A DNA stretch of 16,829 bases. Origin: Methylophilaceae bacterium. GTDB taxonomy: Bacteria > Pseudomonadota > Gammaproteobacteria > Burkholderiales > Methylophilaceae. Positions 1-3,883 of this stretch are shown one piece after another. The notes beneath the pieces were generated by a model. That model was not told the DNA's origin. It worked only from the letters and a program-made list of their open reading frames with translations, and did no database searches. The DNA is taken from the NCBI GenBank assembly GCA_025362115.1, contig JANYIK010000200.1, positions 1 through 16,829 on the forward strand, written 5' to 3'. Each line of letters opens with the position of its first letter. Positions within the stretch are counted from its first letter, which is position 1. The translations under genes were made by a program, and so were the position numbers.

Positions 1-121
1 CAACGTTTCTATCACGGTTGCCTTGATTGCACCTATCGCTATGGAAGACGGCTTGCGCTTCGCTATTCGTGAAGGTGGTCGTACCGTCGGTGCCGGTGTG
101 GTAGCTAAAATTATCGAGTAA
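1..121 (+). CDS. tuf: EF-Tu, 3' end of the first tuf copy (partial)
   Basis: This is the C-terminal end of elongation factor Tu, the GTPase that delivers aminoacyl-tRNA to the ribosomal A site. Only the last 39 codons are inside the window; the reading frame starts at position 2 and ends at the TAA at 119-121. The peptide lies in beta-barrel domain 3, which helps bind tRNA and EF-Ts, and it ends in the typical VVAKIIE. The segment is base-for-base identical to the end of the complete tuf at 15468-16658, so identity is certain. The gene body lies upstream of the window. Downstream is tRNA-Trp, the usual neighbour of this tuf copy in Betaproteobacteria. Confidence 0.98.
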   Translation, partial: NVSITVALIAPIAMEDGLRFAIREGGRTVGAGVVAKIIE

Positions 122-143
122 AAAAACAGTTGTTAGGCGTAAA

Positions 144-216
144 TCGTTAGTCGTTAGTAAAAGCAAACCCCGCATAGTCAGGGCGCTAACTAAAAACAGC
201 GACTAACGACTAGTGA
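144..216 (+). repeat. Inverted repeat built from 7-base units, between tuf and tRNA-Trp
   Basis: The left arm (144-158) contains two perfect tandem copies of CGTTAGT (145-151 and 152-158). The right arm (202-216) contains ACTAACG (202-208) followed by ACTAGTG (209-215). The arms can form 15 consecutive pairs in RNA, two of them G-U, closing a 43-nt loop. No T-tract follows, so it does not look like an intrinsic terminator. It occupies most of the 103-bp spacer and would be transcribed if tuf reads through into tRNA-Trp. It could be an RNA-processing hairpin or a member of a dispersed intergenic repeat family; the sequence alone does not decide. Confidence 0.75.
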
Positions 217-224
217 CTGCATTT

Positions 225-300
225 AGGCCAGTAGCTCAATTGGCAGAGTGTCGGTCTCCAAAACCGAAGGTTGGGGGTTCGAGGCCCTCCTGGCCTGCCA
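225..300 (+). tRNA. trnW: tRNA-Trp (anticodon CCA)
   Basis: A complete 76-nt cloverleaf. The acceptor stem is AGGCCAG (225-231) with CTGGCCT (290-296), the discriminator base is G297, and a CCA end is encoded at 298-300. The anticodon arm pairs TCGGT (251-255) with ACCGA (263-267) around the loop CTCCAAA; the anticodon CCA at 258-260 reads UGG. The T-loop GGTTCGA is present. G at the discriminator position agrees with bacterial tRNA-Trp identity. It lies 27 bp before secE and is probably co-transcribed with secE-nusG, being released by RNase P and 3' processing. I found no convincing separate promoter upstream. Confidence 0.98.
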
Positions 301-327
301 CCTTTATAGGTACGACAGCGTAATCAT

Positions 328-672
328 ATGAATCAATTTAAAGTTGCATTTGCTGTTGCGTTAATCGCCGCTGGTATAAGTGGTTTTTATTTGTTGGGAG
401 ACTTGCCGACGGTAGTGCGTTTGCTGGTTATCTTGGCAGGTTTGGGTGCCGCAATTGCGGTGATGAGAACCACACCTGTAGGTCAGGAGGCTTATGCGTT
501 TCTGAAGGAGGCGATTGCCGAGGCGCGCAAGGTGGTATGGCCTAGCCGCAAGGAAACCATACAAACCACCGGTATTGTGTTTGCACTGGTGGTGGTGATG
601 GCGATTATTTTGTGGATCGTGGATTTTTCCTTGTTGGGGTTTTTGAAAATTGTTATGGGGCGGGGTGATTGA
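328..672 (+). CDS. secE: Preprotein translocase subunit SecE
   Basis: SecE is the inner-membrane subunit that clamps and stabilises SecY in the Sec protein-export channel. The 114-residue product has three hydrophobic segments, at about residues 4-24, 27-46 and 80-105. This is the three-helix form seen in Escherichia coli, not the single-helix form of many bacteria. The conserved cytoplasmic amphipathic region before the last helix is clear, with the family signature VVWPSRKET at 69-77. The ATG at 328 has only a weak ribosome site. It starts 27 bp after tRNA-Trp, and its TGA stop shares one base with the nusG start (TGATG), which suggests translational coupling. The secE-nusG pairing is conserved across bacteria. 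Confidence 0.97.
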   Translation: MNQFKVAFAVALIAAGISGFYLLGDLPTVVRLLVILAGLGAAIAVMRTTPVGQEAYAFLKEAIAEARKVVWPSRKETIQTTGIVFALVVVMAIILWIVDFSLLGFLKIVMGRGD

Positions 673-1205
673 TGGCTATGCGTTGGTATGTGGTGCACGC
701 CTATTCCGGCTTCGAGAAATCAGTGCAACGCGGGCTGTTAGAGCGTATTGAACGTGCTGAGATGAAAGATTTTTTCGGCGATATTCTGGTGCCGGTAGAG
801 GAAGTGGTGGAGATGAAGGGCGGCCAAAAGTCCATCTCCGAGCGCAAGTTTTTCCCTGGCTATGTGTTAGTGCAGATGGAAATGAACGACGACACTTGGC
901 ACTTGGTCAAGAACACGCCGAAAGTGACGGGTTTTGTCGGTGGTACGGCGCTGAAGCCTACACCTATCACCGAAAAAGAAGTTGCCAGCATCATGCACCA
1001 GATGCAAGAAGGTGTGGAAAAACCGCGTCCCAAAGTGTTGTTCGAAAATGGCGAGATGGTGCGTGTCAAAGAAGGCCCATTCACCGACTTCAACGGTACG
1101 GTGGAAGATGTGAATTACGAAAAAAGCAAGATGCGCGTGACGGTGACCATTTTCGGTCGTGCCACGCCGGTGGAACTGGATTTCAGTCAGGTAGAAAAAG
1201 CCTAA
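672..1205 (+). CDS. nusG: Transcription elongation/antitermination factor NusG
   Basis: NusG binds RNA polymerase at the beta' clamp, reduces pausing, helps Rho terminate, and through its C-terminal domain contacts S10 to couple transcription with translation. The product is 177 residues, near the 181 of E. coli. The NGN domain spans about residues 4-115, beginning with the typical RWYVVHAYSGFEKSV and including FFPGYVLVQM at 60-69. The KOW domain runs from about 125 to the end (GEMVRVKEGPFTDFNGTVE). I chose the ATG at 672, which overlaps the secE stop and gives MAMRWYVV; the ATG at 678 and a TTG at 669 are possible alternatives. A G-rich run at 657-665 is the likely ribosome site. NusG's partner S10 begins at the end of this window. 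Confidence 0.97.
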   Translation: MAMRWYVVHAYSGFEKSVQRGLLERIERAEMKDFFGDILVPVEEVVEMKGGQKSISERKFFPGYVLVQMEMNDDTWHLVKNTPKVTGFVGGTALKPTPITEKEVASIMHQMQEGVEKPRPKVLFENGEMVRVKEGPFTDFNGTVEDVNYEKSKMRVTVTIFGRATPVELDFSQVEKA

Positions 1206-1284
1206 GAAGGCTTAACTGGTTTTGTAGTAAAGGTGTCACGTGGTCAGATACTTGGACTCGGGGCGATTGGTCAGTAACTAAACA

Positions 1285-1315
1285 GGGGAGCCAGCACACA
1301 CTGGCGCTTGCACCC
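1285..1315 (+). promoter_or_regulatory. Candidate L1 operator hairpin in the rplK leader
   Basis: Within the 123-bp nusG-rplK spacer (1206-1328), GCCAG (1290-1294) pairs with CTGGC (1301-1305) around a 6-nt loop. A lower stem can form from GGG (1286-1288) with CCC (1313-1315), leaving an asymmetric internal loop: one base on the 5' side, seven on the 3' side. In E. coli and archaea, ribosomal protein L1 represses the L11-L1 mRNA by binding a two-helix element with an asymmetric internal loop resembling its 23S rRNA site. Position and shape fit, but I could not confirm the consensus bases. The rest of the spacer shows no convincing promoter. Confidence 0.35.
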
Positions 1316-1328
1316 ACGGAGTATAAAG

Positions 1329-1760
1329 ATGGCAAAGAAAATCATCGGCTATATCAAACTGCAGATTCCTGCAGGTAAAGCCAATCCTAGCCCGCCTGTA
1401 GGCCCTGCATTGGGTCAGCGCGGTTTGAACATTATGGAATTCTGCAAGGCGTTTAATGCTGCCACGCAGAGCGTAGAACCTGGTCTGCCAGTACCGGTAG
1501 TGATTACCGCTTTTGCAGACAAGAGCTTCACCTTTATCATGAAGACCCCGCCAGCTACTGTGCTGATTAAAAAGGCGGCCAAGATTGATAAAGGTTCTCC
1601 TCGTCCCCATACCGATAAGGTGGGCAAGATTTCTCGTGCACAAGCGGAAGAAATCGCCAAAACCAAGATGCCGGATCTGACGGCAGCGGATATGGATGCA
1701 GCCGTACGCACCATCGCTGGTAGCGCGCGCAGCATGGGTATTGAAGTGGAGGGTGTGTGA
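1329..1760 (+). CDS. rplK: 50S ribosomal protein L11
   Basis: L11 binds the GTPase-associated centre of 23S rRNA, at the base of the L10/L12 stalk. It supports factor binding, is the thiostrepton target region, and is needed for RelA activation in the stringent response. The 143-residue product (142 in E. coli) has the conserved N-terminal proline-rich stretch PAGKANPSPPVGPALGQRG at 14-32, with the hinge prolines at 22-23, and a C-terminal RNA-binding domain from about residue 75. The ATG at 1329 follows GGAG at 1318-1321 with 7-nt spacing. An in-frame TTG at 1308 adds residues not seen in the family. The TGA stop overlaps the rplA start by one base. Confidence 0.98.
   Translation: MAKKIIGYIKLQIPAGKANPSPPVGPALGQRGLNIMEFCKAFNAATQSVEPGLPVPVVITAFADKSFTFIMKTPPATVLIKKAAKIDKGSPRPHTDKVGKISRAQAEEIAKTKMPDLTAADMDAAVRTIAGSARSMGIEVEGV
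1748..1753 (+). promoter_or_regulatory. Ribosome binding site for rplA
   Basis: GGAGGG lies inside the last codons of rplK, 6 nt before the ATG at 1760. It is 21 nt before the alternative ATG at 1775, so it favours the upstream start. Confidence 0.7.
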
Positions 1761-2467
1761 TGGAAAATAAAATCATGGCTAATTCTAAACGTATGCAAGC
1801 GGCGCTATCTAAGGTTGACCGCGACAAACTATATCCTTTGAACGATGCGCTGGCTTTGGTTAAAGAAACTGCCACCGCCAAGTTTGATGAATCTGTGGAT
1901 GCCGTGGTCAATCTCGGTATTGACGCACGTAAGTCTGACCAATTGGTGCGTGGCGCTTTGGTGTTGCCACACGGTACTGGCAAAATCTCCCGTATCGCGG
2001 TGTTTGCCCAAGGCGCTAACGCCGAGGCTGCCAAGGCGGCGGGTGCAGACATTGTCGGTTTTGAGGATTTGGCTGAACAAATCAAGGGCGGCATGATGGA
2101 TTTTGATGTGGTGATCGCCACGCCTGACGCGATGCGTATCGTCGGCACTCTGGGTCAGATTCTCGGCCCACGCGGTTTGATGCCTAACCCCAAAGTGGGC
2201 ACGGTCACGCCTAACGTGACGGAGGCGGTGAAAAACGCCAAGGCTGGTCAAGTGCAGTACCGTACCGACAAGGCGGGTATCGTGCATTGCACCATAGGCC
2301 GCGCTTCGTTTGACGTGGAAGCGCTCAAGGGCAATATGCTGGCGCTGGTGGATGCATTGAGCAAGTCTAAACCAGCCAGCAGTAAAGGCGTGTTCTTAAA
2401 GAAGGTGTCCGTCTCCAGCACCATGGGAGCTGGTGTGCGTATAGATCAAGCTAGCTTGATCGCTTAA
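1760..2467 (+). CDS. rplA: 50S ribosomal protein L1
   Basis: L1 forms the mobile L1 stalk of the 50S subunit, which guides deacylated tRNA out of the E site; free L1 represses its own mRNA. Family hallmarks include KFDESVDAVVNLGIDARKSDQ, VRGALVLPHGTGK, LGPRGLMPNPKVGTVT and the C-terminal KGVFLKKVSVSSTMG. Two starts are plausible. The ATG at 1760 overlaps the rplK stop (TGATG) and has GGAGGG 6 nt upstream, giving 235 residues. The ATG at 1775 gives MANSKRMQ, which matches the usual family start (MA-SKR) and a 230-residue length close to the typical 231, but has a poor ribosome site. I list the first because of its ribosome site and coupling geometry; the true mature N-terminus is unsettled. 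Confidence 0.95.
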   Translation: MENKIMANSKRMQAALSKVDRDKLYPLNDALALVKETATAKFDESVDAVVNLGIDARKSDQLVRGALVLPHGTGKISRIAVFAQGANAEAAKAAGADIVGFEDLAEQIKGGMMDFDVVIATPDAMRIVGTLGQILGPRGLMPNPKVGTVTPNVTEAVKNAKAGQVQYRTDKAGIVHCTIGRASFDVEALKGNMLALVDALSKSKPASSKGVFLKKVSVSSTMGAGVRIDQASLIA

Positions 2468-2540
2468 AAGAATTATAGCGTTCGCATAAGCGTCGCTTGA
2501 AGGACTTTGGGTCTGTCACTAGTAACATCGGTGGCAGAGT

Positions 2541-2661
2541 TATCAAAGACCGTAGGTATCCGCAAGGATTTAATGTAAGCGGACGAATGATGGGTGAAAG
2601 AAGGTGTTTCTGTCTTCAATCCTCTATCTTCCGTCTTCTGAACCCTACGCAGATGGCGTGT
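2541..2661 (+). promoter_or_regulatory. L10 (rplJ) leader: autoregulatory L10-L12 binding site
   Basis: The core is AAAGACCGTAGG (2545-2556). CGTAGG (2551-2556) pairs with CCTACG (2644-2649). Between them is a small hairpin, ATCC (2558-2561) and GGAT (2566-2569), closed by a GCAA tetraloop, followed by the single-stranded TTAAT at 2570-2574. These elements, in this order, match the known L10 leader family, where the kink-turn-like junction binds the L10-L7/L12 complex and represses translation of rplJ-rplL. The segment 2575-2643 between the arms is longer than the minimal core and I could not fold it convincingly by eye. The element lies immediately upstream of rplJ, as expected. Confidence 0.9.
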
Positions 2662-2702
2662 CCCAGACCAGTTTAGTCTAGGTTCGCCGTTCAGGACTTT
2701 TG

Positions 2703-2719
2703 TTGTCGCAAGGCGACAA
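2703..2719 (+). promoter_or_regulatory. 7-bp hairpin before the rplJ ribosome site
   Basis: TTGTCGC (2703-2709) and GCGACAA (2713-2719) form a perfect 7-bp stem with a 3-nt loop, ending 16 nt before the rplJ Shine-Dalgarno sequence. There is no T-tract after it on the + strand, so it is not an intrinsic terminator. It may be part of the switch that hides or exposes the initiation region when L10 binds upstream, but that role is inferred. Confidence 0.6.
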
Positions 2720-2735
2720 AGGGTTAATCAACGGA

Positions 2736-2741
2736 AGGAGG
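2736..2741 (+). promoter_or_regulatory. Strong ribosome binding site for rplJ
   Basis: AGGAGG sits 6 nt before the TTG at 2748. This spacing fixes TTG as the start of rplJ in the absence of any ATG or GTG that would match the family N-terminus. Confidence 0.85.
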
Positions 2742-2747
2742 AAGACT

Positions 2748-3272
2748 TTGAGTCTAAATCTTGAAGAGAAAAAAGCAGTGGTTGCTGAAGTGAGCGCAGA
2801 AGTTACTAACGCTCAATCCATCATCATCGCTGAGTATCGTGGTATGCAAGTCGGTGATATGACCAAATTGCGTGTTCAGGCACGCCAATCTGGAGTGTAT
2901 TTGCGTGTGCTCAAAAACACGCTGGTGCGTCGTGCTGTTGAAGGCACCGTATTTGCTGACCTTGGTTCCAAAATGGTGGGGCCATTGGTGTTCGGGATTT
3001 CACCCGACCCGGTGAATGCTGCCAAAGTGCTCAGTGATTTCGCTAAAACCAACGATTTGTTCGTAATCAAAGGTGGGGCTATGCCTAACCACGTGATGGA
3101 TGCTAAAAGCGTTCAAGCGTTGGCATCCATGCCTAGCCGCGATGAGTTGTTGTCCAAGCTGATGGGTACCATGCAAGCACCTGTTGCCAAGTTTGTACGC
3201 ACATTGAACGAGGTTCCAACCAAGTTCGTGCGTGGCTTAGCAGCAGTGCGAGACCAAAAGCAAACCGCTTAA
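2748..3272 (+). CDS. rplJ: 50S ribosomal protein L10
   Basis: L10 anchors the L7/L12 dimers to the GTPase-associated centre next to L11, and the L10-L12 complex represses its own mRNA. The 174-residue product begins MSLNLEEKKAVVAEVSAEV, the usual proteobacterial N-terminus, and includes IIIAEYRGMQVGDMTKLR and the KNTLVRRAVEGT stretch. The C-terminal part (about residue 140 onwards) is the long helix that carries L12 dimers. The start codon is TTG at 2748, chosen because AGGAGG lies 6 nt upstream and the protein then starts exactly where the family does. A longer in-frame TTG at 2700 would place coding sequence in the leader hairpin and is unlikely. rplL follows after 30 bp. Confidence 0.97.
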   Translation: MSLNLEEKKAVVAEVSAEVTNAQSIIIAEYRGMQVGDMTKLRVQARQSGVYLRVLKNTLVRRAVEGTVFADLGSKMVGPLVFGISPDPVNAAKVLSDFAKTNDLFVIKGGAMPNHVMDAKSVQALASMPSRDELLSKLMGTMQAPVAKFVRTLNEVPTKFVRGLAAVRDQKQTA

Positions 3273-3302
3273 TCTTATACAAGTTTTTAATTGGAGAACG
3301 AA

Positions 3303-3689
3303 ATGGCTTTATCTAAAGCAGATATTCTTGACGCAATTGCAAAAATGACGGTTCTGGATTTATCTGAACTGATCAAAGAAATGGAAGAAAAGTTTGGCGT
3401 ATCCGCCGCTGCAGCGGCTGTAGCTGTAGCTGCTGCTCCTGCTGCTGGTGGCGGTAGTGCCGCAGCCGCTGAAGAGCAAACCGAGTTTGACGTAATCATC
3501 ACTGGTGCTGGTGATAACAAGGTTGGCGCAATTAAAGCCGTCCGCGAAATCACCGCTTTGGGTTTGAAGGAAGCGAAAGATTTGGTTGACGGCGCACCTA
3601 AGCCTGTTAAGGAAGGTGTTTCCAAGGCTGACGCTGAGGCTGCATTGAAGAAACTGATTGAAGCTGGCGCAACTGGCGAAATCAAGTAA
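3303..3689 (+). CDS. rplL: 50S ribosomal protein L7/L12
   Basis: L7/L12 is the multi-copy stalk protein that recruits EF-Tu, EF-G, IF2 and release factors to the ribosome and stimulates their GTP hydrolysis. The 128-residue product has the N-terminal dimerisation domain (about 1-33, with LSELIKEMEEKFGV), an alanine/glycine-rich flexible hinge (about 36-61) and the globular C-terminal domain (about 62-128). The factor-binding KVGAIKAVREITALGLKEAK in the last domain is intact. The ATG at 3303 has GGAG at 3293-3296 with 6-nt spacing. The hinge is somewhat longer than in E. coli (total 121 residues there). An attenuator-type hairpin follows 17 bp after the stop codon, limiting readthrough into rpoB. 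Confidence 0.98.
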   Translation: MALSKADILDAIAKMTVLDLSELIKEMEEKFGVSAAAAAVAVAAAPAAGGGSAAAAEEQTEFDVIITGAGDNKVGAIKAVREITALGLKEAKDLVDGAPKPVKEGVSKADAEAALKKLIEAGATGEIK

Positions 3690-3706
3690 TTGTTGTTTTA
3701 GGCATG

Positions 3707-3745
3707 GGCTGGCGGAGATTTTCTCCGCCAGCCTTCGCCTTTTTT
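3707..3745 (+). terminator. Attenuator between rplL and rpoB
   Basis: A perfect 12-bp stem (3707-3718 with 3722-3733, GGCTGGCGGAGA and its complement) with a TTT loop is followed by TTCGCC and then six T residues (3740-3745). The T-tract starts six bases after the stem, which is suboptimal and suits partial termination. In E. coli the rplL-rpoB spacer carries a well-known attenuator that lets only a fraction of polymerases continue into rpoBC, keeping ribosomal protein and polymerase subunit output in different ratios. Position and structure match that role. Confidence 0.85.
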
Positions 3746-3788
3746 AAGAAGGGATGATGGGCATTTGTGTAAGTTCAGCGCTGGCAGC

Positions 3789-3846
3789 CAATACCAGTAT
3801 TGAATTTAGAGAAGTGTCCTTAAGACGGTAGCCAAAAGCCACCGTC
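3789..3846 (+). other. Two further dyads in the rplL-rpoB spacer
   Basis: The spacer is 194 bp in total (3690-3883). Besides the attenuator it holds a near-perfect palindrome, CAATAC (3789-3794) and GTATTG (3797-3802), and a 6-bp stem GACGGT (3824-3829) with ACCGTC (3841-3846) around an 11-nt loop. In E. coli an RNase III processing site lies in this spacer. Whether these dyads serve that purpose is unproven; neither is long. I see no good promoter here. Confidence 0.45.
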
Positions 3847-3883
3847 ATTTGCCCTCTAATTCTGCCCTGTGGAGAATTGCTAA

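Larger units (their letters stand above)
2468..2747 (+). other. rplA-rplJ intergenic leader (280 nt, structured)
   Basis: There is no gene in this stretch. It holds a run of RNA-structure elements: a stem 2512-2519/2531-2538 with one G-U pair, the L10-binding fold (annotated separately), a downstream stem 2653-2658/2685-2690, and a hairpin at 2703-2719. The downstream stem encloses a smaller hairpin, AGAC 2665-2668 with GTCT 2676-2679. In E. coli a promoter lies in the equivalent region. The only candidate I see is TTGAAG at 2497-2502 with a poor -10, too weak to call. The long leader is as expected for translational feedback control of rplJL. Confidence 0.85.

Noticed and set aside
130..178. 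Possible promoter for tRNA-Trp (TTGTTA with CATAGT as -10)
   Set aside because: The distance between the boxes is far too long and no better -10 lies at 16-18 bp; the dyad 144-158/202-216 explains the sequence better.
1227..1256. Possible promoter TTGTAG ... GATACT in the rplK leader
   Set aside because: The -35 box matches only half the consensus and the spacer is 19 bp; too weak to call, although a promoter is known near this place in E. coli.
896..1378. 160-codon plus-strand frame spanning the end of nusG, the rplK leader and the start of rplK
   Set aside because: It is out of frame with two certain genes, its composition looks like a shifted frame, and it would overlap the rplK initiation region.
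2703..2719. Hairpin before rplJ as an intrinsic terminator
   Set aside because: There is no T-tract after it on the + strand and it lies in a leader that must be read through to reach an essential gene.
2700..2747. Upstream TTG extension of rplJ by 16 residues
   Set aside because: The added residues are encoded by the leader hairpin and Shine-Dalgarno sequence and have no counterpart in L10 proteins.
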